The notes under the pieces: generated by a model
The model's input: only the letters and a program-made list of their open reading frames with translations
Database searches by the model: none
What the model was told of the DNA's origin: nothing
Shown here: positions 12,225 to 24,215 of the stretch, in pieces
Numbering within the stretch: the first letter of the stretch is position 1
How the letters are laid out: every line of letters begins with the position of its first letter
Source: Golubevia sp. BC0850
Taxonomy: Eukaryota; Basidiomycota; Exobasidiomycetes; Golubeviales; Golubeviaceae
DNA: 64,000 bases
Direction: 5' to 3'
Assembly (NCBI GenBank): GCA_012976225.1
Contig: JAAVVG010000018.1
Coordinates: 434,001 to 498,000 of the forward strand
Translations under genes and position numbers: made by a program

Positions 12225-12578
12225 GGAAGTGGTATCATTAATGGCAAGCAGGTGAAAGTAGTCCGATCCATCTGCGTTCTGTGGTCAAACGATGCCTGGA
12301 TGACGCAATCGCCTCTTCCAGGCCTGTCACCAATCAGCTGTAAGTCTGCAGCTCAGACTTCTTCAGTAAAGAAAATAGCGGAACTCACCCCCATCAAGCC
12401 AGGTAGCCCTCCTCCAGAAGAGGGATTCCCTCCAATCGTTCTTCGAAATCTGCGAGCAGCAATCGAGCAACACCGTAACGATCCTGATAATCGCGCAAGG
12501 AACCCTAAATCTAGCTGGTCTCAGTGCCAAGCTCTTCCTGTGGCTCATCAACTTCTCAAACAAAAGCTGGAACATTAG
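11251..12578 (+). CDS. F-box-linked partner protein, copy A (RA-like domain)
   Basis: Two exons (11251-11590 and 11821-12578) join in phase 1 to give 365 aa. No named family was recognised with certainty. Residues about 25-100 have the spacing and hydrophobic pattern of a ubiquitin-like Ras-association or PB1-like domain: a TSVSKMIRALLRSLDL helix, WPLYVLSRCDCG, then a closing strand GDGLFLRKKG. A Ser/Lys/Arg-rich linker follows (STPSSSSSKRSRQSSSS), then an unknown C-terminal domain. Compared with copy B it lacks about 40 residues and one intron through a 213-bp deletion that leaves the frame open (LLSR joins directly to IGSWQGV). Past residue ~240 it is only moderately similar to copy B. Homology to copy B continues beyond the stop codon. 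Transcribed divergently from F-box copy A. The function is unknown; a partner or substrate of the F-box protein is speculation. Confidence 0.65.
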
Positions 12579-13330
12579 CCTGACGAAGCGACGTCTAACA
12601 CAGGAAGGAAGCCTCGCTCCGAGCCTCTAGTGACAGAGACCGGTCTGGTCTTGCCTGAGGTTCAATCACAAGTGGATGACGCATCTAGTTCAGACATTGA
12701 ACTAGCTTCTCTGGACGGAACCTTGGATTTGAAGAGATCTGAACCTCAGCGCTCGACCAGGTCTGTTCCTCTTTCGTTCCATCCTTCTTCGCCCAACCAG
12801 AGTTTCTCTTGCAGACATGGCACTTCTTCTGGAAGACGCCAGAGGTTCGAGGAGGATGAGTAAGGGGAGGGAAGTGAGGAACGTGAGTCTGATTGGAAGG
12901 ACGAGGCAAGCAAGGAACTCTTCCCTTTGATTTCGTTTTTGTCTGAAACCGAGAAGAAGGATGGGCTGCTGATCTTTTCTCTTGCTATTCTTTCGGTTTC
13001 CAGCTTCTGAGCTGGACAGAGCATCTGGTCAGTCTTGAGCTTAGGAATGAATAGAAGAAATGGAAATGAAATTGTCTTGAGGTCTCAAGCTGCGTGAGAA
13101 TTTAGCTTGGCTTCCAATTCAGTGTTGTTACCAGGAGATCTGCAATGTCTTTTCATTCTCCTTTCCGGAGTTACTTCTTTATGGATCCATCTCGTTTGAA
13201 ACTTCTCCTCTCGTCTCTTTCTTCTAAGGTTACTCATCTGTGAATCACAAATTTGACTCTTAAGATGCGATCCAGCGAAGTAAAGTTCATACAAATGAAA
13301 TTAATCTTTCGTTCACGACCCATTCGCAAA
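12579..13330. other. 3' flank of partner A; no clear gene
   Basis: The first ~290 bp continue in frame past the partner-A stop and match DNA downstream of copy B (for example KPRSEPLVTE against KPRSKPLMTE), so this is old gene sequence or an unrecognised 3' exon. The remainder up to the THI20 stop shows nothing recognisable. Confidence 0.5.
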
Positions 13331-16149
13331 TCAAATCTTCAACCCACTTCTTCTCGAAGGATCCAGAATCCCTCTGACTGATTGCGCATCTTTCTCTAAC
13401 CTCATGGCTTCATCCCACATCCCGATCTCCAGGCGAGTCGCACTGCGAACAAAGATGCAGGAAGTTGTTGACTGTCAGAAACGAAATGAGAACAAATCAA
13501 AGTGAGGGCCATTGACTTACGCATCCCAGATCCTTTGAAGTTCGACTCTTTCCACTGGAGAAGGCGGGTCTTTTGAGACGAGCTGCTCGAGAAGGACTGG
13601 TACAGGAAAGCCCAGAGGCGAAACACGGAGGTCAGAGAGTAGGACCAAAGTCAAACCATGTTTTCTTTTTTCTCTTTTGCTTCCCACTAACTTACCTATT
13701 CCTTTCTTGGCGATTTCCTGGAATTCCTCTCCTCCATACTCCTCAATCCAATCTCTCATCACATTAATTTCCCCACTTCTGCCTCTTTCTACCTTTGTTT
13801 TCAGAAGCCTCAGCAGCCTTTTCCCCACCTCAGCATAGCCGAGCAGACAAGGAAGAGTAGCGACTAGAGATCTGACGATCCCACCTTCTCTCCCAATGCT
13901 TTCAGCCCATCTGGTATAAGAGATAGTCGCTTCCGAGACTCGTGTGTTCTCAATCTCTAACTGACTAATTCCAACTGACTCACATAGCTTGATGTGCATT
14001 TGAACCTCTTGAGCTGTTATGAGGGCTAAGTTTGAGAAATATGAGACCAACTTGAAGGAAGGGGAGATTGAAGAAATTTGAGAGAATAGGCGTGAATAGG
14101 AGAATAGGAAATGATAATCTTGGATGAGAAAATGAATTATAGATGATGATAGTGTCGTATTCGATTGAGATATTGAGGAATTGAGGATCTGATAAGTAAA
14201 TGAGTGCTGAGTATACCGCCTCCAGTTGGAGAGGCCGTGAGAGATAAGACTTTCGGATAAAGGCGCTGAATGTGAATCCAGTATGAATGTCGTTAGAGAA
14301 TCAGCTGATGAAAATCGAGGTATAGAGTCGTAGCGAGATAGAACTCCTCTGGGTGATAACGTGCAACCATGATCTAAAGTTCCAGCTCCGACTTTCATCA
14401 GAGAGGGTGTGCCTCGGACGATTGAAGCCTCGACGTAGGAGATAGCCAACTGAGTCGATCTTGAAACTAGAGTCCTTTCCTCCATTTCCCCCTTGCTTTC
14501 GGTAGAGGATTGATGTTGAGCTCCAGTGGGTACTTGCTGTGAGCTTCGATTGGCTCTGGCGACGAAAGAGGCCAAGGCAGAAGAAAGCGTACATCCAGTT
14601 CCGTGAGTGCAGTCGCTCTTGATGAAAGGTTTGAGGAAGAGCGTGTAGTGGCCTTTTGATTGTTGAGAATGTGGAGATTCGTAGAGAACGTCCATCACCA
14701 ATAGCTGATCTGTTGATGAAGAAGCATCCGGCTCCTCTGATCCAAATGGTCCCCCTCCTAGGATTTCGGCATTTGGAATTGAATCTGTTCTGATAGCTGT
14801 GATGATCGAAGCGGATTGTAGAGTATTTGAAGTAGTAGAAGAGCTGCTTGCCCGATTGCTCCAGATCTCAGCCCTATCGAATCCCAGTGTCACCTCGAAT
14901 TCCTCTGATCTGGTCCTCGAGGTGGATCCTGAGATAGAATAGCAGCCGTCTCTTTCCATGAGCTCCTCCTTCAGAATCGAATGCGGGTTGATTCCGAATT
15001 CCTTCAGAGCTTGATTAACCTCTTGCCTTGAAAGAGGTTGATGACCGCCCTTGAGTAGCACTTTCTGCGGGCCCAGTTCACAAAGCTGCTTAGCACATTC
15101 TAAAAGAGTTTGGAACGTGTGCTTTGAAGGAGCTTCCGAACTCTCTTGATGTCCGTCTAGTAGCGATGAGGCCTTCTTCTCAGCTTGACTTTGAGAGGTG
15201 GAGGACTGAAGTTCTCGTGAAGCTCGAAGGATCTCTCGAGCCTCTGGAAGGTTCGGCGTGAGCACAGTGCACATCGGAAGAAGTAGCTCTAGAAGAGAAG
15301 AAATTGAAGAAGGTGACAGAAGTAGCGAGCCTGAGGTCGAGATCATCACTGGGTCGAGGATGATGGGAAGGTCTGAGGAAGGTGGAACAAGGCAAGGGAG
15401 AGAATGCCAGTGAGACGAAATTGCGTCAGTTATTCATATGATTGCTCTGTAATAGACGGCAGGTATGGAAAGGAACAGAATGAGGAGTCCTTCAAGACAG
15501 GTTGGATCTTGGAGAGATTAGAGATTGGAACCAGCATTTGTGTCTGCTAAGCTTCCGGGCCTGGCCTCTCCAATGTGTAACTCTAGACCACTAAGCTCAA
15601 AATTTCAGATTACAGTCTCTGGTGCGGTGTCCTGTCCGGAAGCTGTGGGTTACTACCTTCGAGAGAAGATCTTCCTATCTGCCTGTCTAGCAAGCAGCCA
15701 ATGTATACCCTTCCGTGACCTCCTGCCTTCGTTGTTCACTGTCTGTTTCATCTAACGACATCGGTTACTCCACATTCATAGATGGAACAGGAGAAGATCA
15801 ATCAGCCAGCTCTGCATGACTCACCAGGTACCTCTTCCCTCCACCGCTTCAAACCACTAGCTACCTCTTTGACCACGTTCTCATCCCCCAACATCCCAAT
15901 CTTGACTCCATCAATTCTTCCATCTTGCCAACAAGCTCTCATCTGCTTCTCTACGAATTCGGTGGAGGTGATGAGGACTCCTCCTCCATCTTCCTTGAGT
16001 ACACCTCTCGAATTTTGAGCTGTGATTGCTGTGATGACAGAAAGACCGTAACACTTCAAAGATAGGAAAGTCTTGAGATCAGCTTGAATTCCTGCCCCTC
16101 CTGAGCAGTCTGATCCTGCTATTGTTAGGACTCGAGGAGGTGAAGCCAT
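13331..16149 (-). CDS. THI20: THI20-type HMP/HMP-P kinase fused to TenA thiaminase-like domain
   Basis: Thiamine biosynthesis and salvage enzyme: the N-terminal ThiD-like kinase phosphorylates hydroxymethylpyrimidine and its monophosphate, and the C-terminal TenA/THI-4 domain fits aminopyrimidine salvage. Four exons (16149-15825, 15372-13696, 13596-13521, 13442-13331) sum to 2,190 nt, 729 aa, with all phases matching. The kinase part shows LTIAGSDCSGGAGIQAD near the start, VKIGMLGD, DPVMISTSGS, LTPNLPEA and the anion-hole loop THGTGCTLSSALA. The TenA part reads TRWAESIGREGG and ends with LEIGMWDEAM. At 729 aa it is much longer than yeast Thi20 (551 aa); Ser-rich inserts between kinase motifs explain most of this. 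Intron 1 is 452 bp. I searched that intron and the upstream DNA by eye for the TPP-riboswitch core and did not find it. Confidence 0.92.
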
Positions 16150-16523
16150 TTTGGTGGTGGTCGGGGTTGGTTGGTTGGTTTATTTTATTACGTCTTCAAG
16201 GGAGACCGCGTTTGGAGCCGAGGCTATACGCAAATATCTATACAAAAAAAAAAAAGAAAAAAAGATCTGTGAATGTATGAATGTATGAATAGTTGGACTG
16301 GCGAGCGATAAGTGAGGTGCTTTAGCAGAGGTGGTCGGAGAGAAGAACACAACTCGCGGTGGAACTTCTAGTGCTCCCTGAACAGCACAGCTGAGTCAAA
16401 GGAACGAAACGCAATCACGTAGGTTGGAGAAGAATGAAATGGAACTTGAAACAGAGCAGAAGAGGTACGTATGTAGGCACAGCGAGAGAAGCAAGAAATC
16501 AAAACAGCGAAACGCAACGTCGT

Positions 16524-18450
16524 CTAAAGTTTAGAGTCGCCACCGAGCACATGAGAAGTCCCGTTCTTGAGGGCTTTGACAGCGTCAGTCATCATCTATC
16601 GATAGAGAATGAAAAAAAAGAGAGGGACAGAATGAGATGAGGCTCTCGAATTCGAGATGGGGGCGAGAAGATGGACTTACCTCGTCTACGATATCTTTGG
16701 CTGGCATGATCTTGTCGACACAGGCAGCCGCATGACCTGTTTTTTTGATATCAGAAAGAATAGGGGAGGGTTAGGAGGTGAACACGAGTGGAAAACACCT
16801 TCTTACTCCTCCTTCGACCGCCACCTCTCTTCTGTTTACTCTCCTCCTCCTCCTTGCATCCTCGTCCATTACTTTCTAGAGCTTCAGCTGAATTGACTGT
16901 TATTCACTCACCAGCGAAGTAATGAGCCAAAGCTCCTTTCATCTTTGTATTGTCATCGTCGTCACCTTGCTCCAAGTCCCATTCAACAGGGATGATCCCC
17001 TTAGAGGTCAATTCCTTAATTTTCTCAGGTCTAGCTTCCCAAGCGCGGACGAACGGAGTGGACACCAAGTGAAGCGGGCGTCCAGTAAAGATAATGGTCT
17101 TTTGAATGTCGTCGTGACCTGCGTTGATAATCGCTTGTCTGGCAAGATTGGGTTTCGAGAAGCGTTTAAGAGAACAGTCAGAATCTCAAAAGTGGGAGGG
17201 TAGAGACAAACGGCTAGCTTGGATCTGGGTTTCTGAAAAGCGAGCAGTCAGGTTTTTGCGAAGACCAGGAGCAGTACTCACTGATGAGGCTTTGGAGCTC
17301 CAGCTTCTTCGGCACAAACGAATCTTGTTCCGACCCAGACACCACTAGCTCCATGTACAAGACTTGAGGCTAGAAGGAGAGAGAAACGGAGAAAGAGAGG
17401 AAGTAAGAGATTCACAAGGTGCGATCGGAGCATCTTCAACTCACCAAGACCTCTTCCATCGAAGATTCCTCCGGCTGCCACTACAATGATGGGCTCTCCA
17501 GTAAGAGGAGACCTGTGAATTCTGCAAAGATCCACGACTTTAGGGATCAAGATAGAGAAGGGAACGTTTCCAGTATGTCCTCCAGCTTCCCCTCCTTGGC
17601 AACAGATCAAATCAGCTCCAGAAGCCAAAGCTTTCTTGACATGTTTTGGATGTCCGACAACATTCATAGATGGAATCTTTGCAGCATGTAATCTATCGAC
17701 TACTTCTTTAGGTGGGACTCCAACAGCTGAAACGAACAGAGCTGCCTTTTCAGCGATGATGATGTCGATTAATTCATTGAGTTTGCCTCCGGTGTAATCT
17801 TTGTTGGTCTTACGAGCATTTCCTCCAACTTGTGGGAGTAAGAGATCTGAAACGGGAAGGGTGGGAGAGAAATAAAAGGTTGGTGGGGAGATTGGCTCCT
17901 CGAGAGAAAGGTTGGGGAACTGACCGACACCAAATGGAGCTGAAGGATCTCTGAGATTGGCTTTCAATTCTGCGATTTGCTCTTTCAAGAATTTTGGAGT
18001 CCAACCAACACCCTGGAAGAAGAGTAGGGAAAGTGGTAAGCAAGGGGACTCGCTCGTCACTCGAGGCTCTTTCCAGATTGGACGCTATCGAGCGACCTTA
18101 CTCACGCCGACTACTCCTAATCCTCCTGCATTTGTCACAGCGGCAGCAAGCTCTGGACCAGCAGCTTGATCTTGAAAAGGGAGGGGAGAAAGAGAAAGAG
18201 AGAACAGCGTGTCAATGAAGGAAAGTGGCTCGTTAAGCGGGAGAAGAGATAGGTGTCTTAGTTTGGCTCCTCAAGACAACGAGAGTATGTTCGAAACAAT
18301 CTACTGACTCATTCCAGCCAGAATAATGGGATGATTGATCTTGAAGAGTTTTGTTAAAGGAGTCTGCATCACAGGTTGAGAGGCTTGAATCCCACGGATG
18401 TGTTGGGTTGAGTGAGGACTCAACTTCTCTGGAATTGGAGGTGGTACCAT
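16524..18450 (-). CDS. Nitronate monooxygenase (2-nitropropane dioxygenase family)
   Basis: FMN-dependent TIM-barrel enzyme that oxidises propionate-3-nitronate and alkyl nitronates and so detoxifies them. Eight exons: 18450-18309, 18170-18106, 18012-17925, 17846-17445, 17369-17282, 17138-16912, 16736-16681 and 16595-16524. They sum to 1,140 nt and 379 aa with every phase consistent. Motifs: HPIILAGMNQAAGPEL at the barrel start, AVTNAGGLGVVG, LLPQVGGNARKTN, ADLICCQGGEAGGHTG (the His is the expected catalytic base), VVAAGGIFDGRG and GVWVGTRFVCAEEA for FMN phosphate binding. Two introns use the GTCAGT donor. The first ATG that keeps the barrel start is at 18450. It sits in the same orientation upstream of THI20, and is divergent from the methyltransferase. 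Class I family membership is likely from length and motifs; the physiological nitronate is not known. Confidence 0.93.
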
Positions 18451-18847
18451 GATTGAGTTGCGAAGTGTCGGGGTGTAGAAGGGAAAGGATTCAAAAGAAA
18501 GAGGTTCTCGTTGAGAAGGAGGGTTTAAATGCTCCAAGAGAGGATAGCGAGAATAGTGTGGGGCACCTCGTTTTCCGCTTCACTTCGCTTCTTTCTATCC
18601 GGAGGTCTCTAGGTCTATCCTCCTCCTCTGAACAAAACACATTCGGAGTGCAATTTGTGGGTGATGGGTAGACTCGAAGGAAGGTAGACAGGTGAATAGT
18701 GAATGCCCACGCTGCCAGCGGCACTGATACTGATTGGCTGTTGGCAGATGAAAATTCGATTTCTGGCTTCAACGCTTCATCACTCACTTACCTCCATCCT
18801 TGAAATTTGAGAGCTCGCAAGATAATCTCAAGAGTTTCAAGAGCCAT
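18451..18847. promoter_or_regulatory. Divergent promoter, nitronate monooxygenase / methyltransferase
   Basis: A 397-bp intergenic region separates two divergent ATGs. It has several TC-rich tracts but no motif that I could name. Confidence 0.4.
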
Positions 18848-21117
18848 ATGGTCTTTCAATACTTGTCATTCCAGAGAGCACCTCCGAACAAAATCATTCT
18901 ATCTTCAACCTCGAAATCTTCTTCCAATTCAATCTCAATCTCTCCTCTGATCACGAATGACCTTCGATCAGAATCCTATCAACCCAAGTCTCCCATCAAC
19001 ATCAAGCTTGCATGGTTCATTTCATCTCCAGATAATCTCGAAGGCACTACTGGCGAGAGAAGGAAGTTAGAGCAGTTACAATCTCCAATCGAGATCGTTT
19101 GGGAAAATGAACTTTCGGCTTATAAGAACCTGGATCTCGAGCTGCCAAGCATGGAAACTTTGCAATCACAGGGTATTCTATCAAAGAAAGGCAAATCAAA
19201 GATCAGTCAGAAAGAGCTTAGGATAGGAATGTGGGTCGACGAAGCTGGAGCTTCTGCAATGTCGAAGAAACCTCCACGGCGCAAGAACGACCAAGCCGAC
19301 TCGATGCAGATCGGATTAAGCACTTCAGATCCTGAGAGGTCCTCGAAGAGACCAAGAACGGAAGGAGAGATGAGGAAGACATCTGGAACACACACCTCTG
19401 CTGATTTTCAAGCCTCACTCTCCTTTGATTTATCGAACCAATCTTCATCTATTCCGTTGACTTCCAAGACACCAGAATGTTCCTCTTTTCCGGGAAAAAG
19501 AAAAGTGGTCCTACCAGTCCTTTCAGCACCCATTCGAGTAGAGCTTCAAACCTCCATATCTTCTCCGAATGTTCAACCTACAAACTCAACCAATCCTCCA
19601 AATCCTCAAATCTTAAAGAACAAATCGAGAGGAAAAGGAAAAGCAAGCCCGTCAGCTTCCAGCACTTCCAAGTCTTCGATTAAATTAGAGGGAAAGCAAG
19701 ACAAGATTACGAGATTCTTTGACATTGAATTCCGAAATACGATTCTCTCTGAAACTTTTAGCTCAGCAGATGGGACGAAATTGGAAGATCAGGAGAGGGC
19801 TGCAGAAATTGAGGAGAAAATTCCCAAGGATCGAATCAGATTGGAAATAGAAGAGATATCAGGATTCGATTTAGACAAAGTGAGTCCTTCGATCTTTCAG
19901 TAGCAGAAAAATTACACTTCGATAGATTTCGAAAAGCCGGATTCAACTCTAATCTCTTGAGGCTTTGAGGCCCACCGAGACTCACTCATACTCTCTCTTT
20001 CCTTTCTCCCCTTCACGCTCCAGCATATCTGGGACGCCTCTCTCCATCTAGTCAGATTCCTTTCTCAACTTTCGCTTCATGATACATCGTTTCCGAACCT
20101 TCCTGAAAGCCCTCAAATCTCAAATCTGAGGAGGAAATTGTCCCTGGATTCGAGGTCGGAGGATCTGAAGGTTGTTGAGCTGGGTGAGTTTTCTTTCCCT
20201 CCCTCTGCCTCTATCTGCTTTCGATCCACAATCTCATGATTTGATCAGATTGTGCTTTGCGAGCGAAGCGAGTACGATGATACTGACTCCTTTTTCCCTT
20301 CTCCCCTCTTCCTCTGTGACTTTGGGAACGTCTCTTTTCTTGCTGACGCAGGTTCTGGAACTGGTCTTGTTTCTATTGCAATCGGTTCTCTGTTAGCAGC
20401 TTCATCTGCTCATACCTCCAACAGCTCTTCAAGACGAAGCGTAGAGCTGTCCGCCACAGATCTTCGTGAGTTTTGAGAACAGTAAGCTTTCGAGGTCTTC
20501 ACGCCCGTCTATATTGGTTAAAGGCTTCGGCTTTCTCATCCGAAATGCATTCCTTTTTCCTTCAATTTTCTCTAACAGCCTCTGCAATGCCGCTGCTGGA
20601 GACCAACTTGAGAAGAAACTCTCATCTCATCTCCTCAAGTTCCAACCTTACCTCTTCCACCTCATCATCAATTTCTCCTCCAGTCCCATCTGAGACTCAA
20701 GAGATAGCCATTCCAAGCACTCAAACTCCAATCCCAATCTCAATCAAACCAATCCCTTTAGATTGGGAGCAACCTCCACCTTCAGAAATTGGAACATTTT
20801 CAGACCTCGTTCTGATTTCAGATTGCACCTATAATTCAGATTTCTTCATTCCACTCATTGAAAGTACGATCAAACTTCTTTCAAATAACATCAAAACAGA
20901 AAGCGATGCAATAGATACGATTAAAGCTGACAAACCTCTAGTTCTATTATCTAAGAAACATAGACATGAAGATGAAGAATCCTTTTGGAAAGAATCTGAG
21001 AAAAGAGGTCTAAAGTGGAAATTAATCACTGGAAGAAATGGTTGGGGCGATAAAATTGAAGGGGGGAAAACAGTCTATGAAGGTTGGGGGATTTGGATTG
21101 GATGGTTGGAGGGATGA
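18848..21117 (+). CDS. METTL21/22-type protein-lysine methyltransferase
   Basis: SAM-dependent seven-beta-strand methyltransferase of family 16, which methylates lysines in translation factors and chaperones. Four exons (18848-19879, 20024-20183, 20352-20465, 20579-21117) total 1,845 nt and 614 aa, phases 0/1/1. The start MVFQYLSFQR is typical of the fungal group. The catalytic core reads HIWDASLHLVRFL, then VVELGSGTGLVSIAIG (motif I, SAM binding, about residue 395), ATDLPSAMPLL (acidic SAM ribose contact region) and LISDCTYNSDFF, the DxxY-like motif. Residues of roughly 150-340 form a Ser/Lys-rich disordered insert before the core, which makes the protein about twice the family's usual length. 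The precise substrate cannot be assigned; METTL22-like or fungal Efm-type enzymes are the nearest by motif. Confidence 0.85.
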
Positions 21118-21557
21118 TGTACAGAGAAAACTTAGTTAGACGGTGAAACTTAAGATAGATCGAAAAGAACCTTGGGATTTTTGAATTGGATCGTGGCTTT
21201 CTATCAGATTTGATGGAAGATCGTGGTCACTACTGATTGAGGCAGAGAGAGAATTACAAATTGACTGCCTTGGCGAATCTCTTTGGAAATTCGAGGGAGA
21301 TTAAAACTCAAGGAGTTTTATCAGAATTTTCAAACAGTAAGCAGAAGAGTTCAGAGTTGCGGCTTGGCCTATCGAGGAACAGCCATAAGTTCTTTCCGAG
21401 CCAATTCTTCTTGGGTTCGAATGTGTCTTGCATTCGTGCTAGTCGATTTAAGATGTGATTGAAGATATAGTGATGCGGAGATCTGATTGAAGTCAGAAAA
21501 GTTGCAATGCGTTGCAAGACAAGAATAAGAGAGTCCAGGACCAGAGAGAAAACGAAC
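21118..21557. other. Intergenic, convergent 3' flanks
   Basis: This is the gap between the methyltransferase stop and the converging Mpv17 A stop. Short open frames only; nothing recognised. Confidence 0.45.
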
Positions 21558-22361
21558 TCACAAAGAGAGATAAGTGCTCCACACTAAGCTGGTACAATTT
21601 CTGCGCGGACAGTTGTGATTCGTAGCACAGGAAATCGAAGGGGGAAAATGTCAGTGTCTTCCATGAAATTTGGACTCGAGAGATGTCGAAACAGACTCAC
21701 AGAAAGAGTAACCTGAGATTCGGCGGCACTAGGGCGAAGTTGATTGCCTGTGATGGAACCCAAAGGAAGATGGCTGCTTTGTACGTGTCTAACCAAGTCT
21801 TAGAAGAGCAAGTCAAAGATCAAAATGAATGAGACGAACGGGATCAGCAGGGACTCGAAGACATCTCTGACGCTCTTCGGAATCATAGGCGAACTAACCT
21901 CCCGAAACTTTCTTTTCAAAGTATCAAGATCCCCACCAGTCGTAAAGTTTGAATAGGTGAAGAAGATAGATATCGAACAAGGGCCCATGACGATCTGATC
22001 GATCCCAACCTGTTGTTTTGGAAGAAGGTGATCGAGAGATCAATGACTGTTCATCTAAAGAGCATCTCATCTGACATAGATGGCCATAACTTACTCTGGC
22101 TATTAAAGTCGAAACTTTGCCCCGCAAGACTATTCTCTGAATGACGTTTCCTAACCAAGCGTTCATCATCGGAGCCAGAACGAGACCACCGTAGATGGTT
22201 TGTCTGGCAGATCTCTTCCAATCGTGAGTCTGAAGAGGTTTTGATTCAACTCCGTGTTGAGCTATAGAATCTGATATTAGCCAGATAGTTGAGGTGGTGA
22301 TGCACTTTCTTGGGAGAGACGAAGAGGAGGCATGAAGTAGAGATTGAAACGTTGATGCCAT
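21558..22361 (-). CDS. Mpv17/PMP22 family membrane protein A
   Basis: Small four-helix membrane protein of the Mpv17/PMP22 family, found in the mitochondrial inner membrane (Sym1) or in peroxisomes. Four exons (22361-22095, 22009-21899, 21798-21701, 21600-21558) sum to 519 nt, 172 aa in clean frame. Family signatures: GGLVLAPMMNAWLG, DQIVMGPC (the conserved Asp-Gln), TWLDTYKAAIFLWVPSQAIN and the ending SLVWSTYLSL. It lies head-to-head with a paralogue (start codons 275 bp apart). The family is thought to form channels or act in mitochondrial DNA and solute balance; which organelle this copy serves is not visible. Confidence 0.9.
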
Positions 22362-22635
22362 TTAATGACTAATCCCTCAACGTCAACGTTGACCCAAAGA
22401 GCTAGCCAAGTGAAACCAAAACAAAGAGGTTGATCTTGATGTTTGAAACTTGAGTCAGTGGAGGAAAGGAAAGGAAAGGAGAGAGCCAAAGATCCAACCG
22501 GATTTAATGGGCTGCGGGATAAGAAGTTTTCCTTCCTTCGCGTTCAGAATTCAAATCTTCCTTCTCTCACTCTTCTCTTTTCACCTTTGGATTGGCCTTT
22601 GAAACTAATCAAACCTCTTTCTGAGTAGGTTGGTG

Positions 22636-23617
22636 ATGGCCGCTTTCAGTTCTTCAATTCCAATCTTCTTCACATCCTTGACTTCAACCTTCCCAAGAAA
22701 ATGTTTGACCAGTTCAATCATTTGGCTCACAGCAGATGGTTTAAGTCAACATCTCATAGAAAACAAAGCTTTTCATTCACATGATTATCTTCGAAGTGTA
22801 AAACATTCTCTATATGGAGGTTTGATTTTAGCTCCATCTATGAGTCTTTGGTTAACTCTGACTAAAGAAGTCGTCTTAAAAGGTGGACCTACAAGTGGAA
22901 GAACTGTAGCTGCTCGAGTTGCTTTGGATCAACTCGTAATGGCTGTAGTTGGATTGAGTATGTTTGGTACTTATTCTACTTTGACTAATGGAGGTGGAAG
23001 TAGAGAAATAGTTGAGAGATTGGATAGAGTGAGTCATACCTGACCTGACCTGATGATAGCTTCCTTCTTTCTTGAAATCCCTACTTTGCGTTTCCTCATG
23101 CTAACAGTCTGTTTCTCACAACATTCTTTGGGCAGACGTGGAAGACGACCTTAACCACTTCCTGGTCGATTTGGATCCCCGCTCAATTTATCAACTACGC
23201 TCTCGTCCCACCTCCTCAAAGGATCCTCGTAATGTATGTCTTGAATCTCAGGAATAGTGAGAAATGTCACTTTCCTGTTCACAAGGCCTCTGATCTTCTT
23301 TCCACCTTGGCCAATTTCTTAGGAATTTCACCTCATTGATCTGGAGCTGCTACCTCTCGTAAGTCTCCTCGTTCTCCTAATTCTCTATCCCAACGAACGA
23401 TGTGTTAAACCATGTTTTCATACATTTCACATTCTTTTTCAACAGCAACGCCGCTCACGGAGCAGTCGACCTCCCCTCCGCAGTCCAACTCTCAAAACCT
23501 CTCGATCCTCCAATTCCTCAAGCTCTACGTCATCTAAATTCCAATTCCACCTCAAAACTTCGAAAACAACTTCCAAATTATCATGACATTTCAAATTGGG
23601 GCAGATTACATTCATAG
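22636..23617 (+). CDS. Mpv17/PMP22 family membrane protein B
   Basis: Paralogue of the neighbour on the other strand. Four exons (22636-23028, 23136-23233, 23323-23358, 23446-23617) total 699 nt and 232 aa. It shares FPRKCLTSSIIWLTADGLSQ, YGGLILAPSMSLWL, DQLVMAVV, TWSIWIPAQFINYALVPPPQR-like sequence and FTSLIWSCYLSNAAHG. Compared with copy A it keeps the same intron positions (after the LDQ-containing block and within the PPxxR end) and adds about 55 hydrophilic C-terminal residues. An upstream GTG and TTG in the same frame were rejected in favour of the ATG. Same likely role as copy A. Confidence 0.9.
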
Positions 23618-24215
23618 ATAGACTGTCTTCTCTCTCAAAGGGCCTCAAAATCGTAACTTATAGACCACATCTCTTTCAAAGCTCACTCTCATTCTGGTTC
23701 CTCATTCCTAGCATTTAAATTATAGACTCTTCAAAACACTTCAATAGAATTTTACATTTAAAACATAGTCGTCCTCTTTTCTACCGCGGGTTTGAAGTCA
23801 CCGAAGGGGAGATAAAAGGTCTTTCTTTAGCCACCTCCCTTCAAATACGCCTCACCCCCCTAGGCGTAGAATCTCCGAGATCCAAAACTTGCTGCGGGTT
23901 TGTAATCCTGTATTTAAACTAACGATCTTAAATTTTCAATCTCGTTACTTTCTCTCTTCCTTTCAGCACCTATCTCTTCTTTCTCTTCTCGTCCTCAGAC
24001 AAACCTCACTCTCTTTTTATTCTGCATTGGGAATCGAGCTCAACCGCGGTCGGCTGAATCTCACCAACTTCCTTTCCTGGCGAGCAATCTTTTTTAAAAA
24101 CCCCAACCTTCTTTTCAAGATCTTCTAGTCGTCCCCTTTTTCAACCATCCTCTTCTTTGATCGAAAAGCATCGACTCCAAACCTCAAGACTTCAGAACGC
24201 GACCCTTCTTCAAAG
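23618..24215. other. Intergenic; upstream of membrane-protein gene
   Basis: About 600 bp rich in TTC/TCT tracts, with a short CG-bearing segment near 23785-23900. It probably holds the 3' UTR of Mpv17 B and the promoter and 5' UTR of the next gene. No element recognised. Confidence 0.4.

Noticed and set aside
15373-15824. TPP riboswitch in the long first intron of THI20
   Set aside because: The conserved CUGAGA and the second arm core could not be found by eye on the transcribed strand; a covariance search would settle it.
18301-18537. Earlier start for nitronate monooxygenase at 18537
   Set aside because: That codon is TTG; the ATG at 18450 gives the usual short leader before the barrel.
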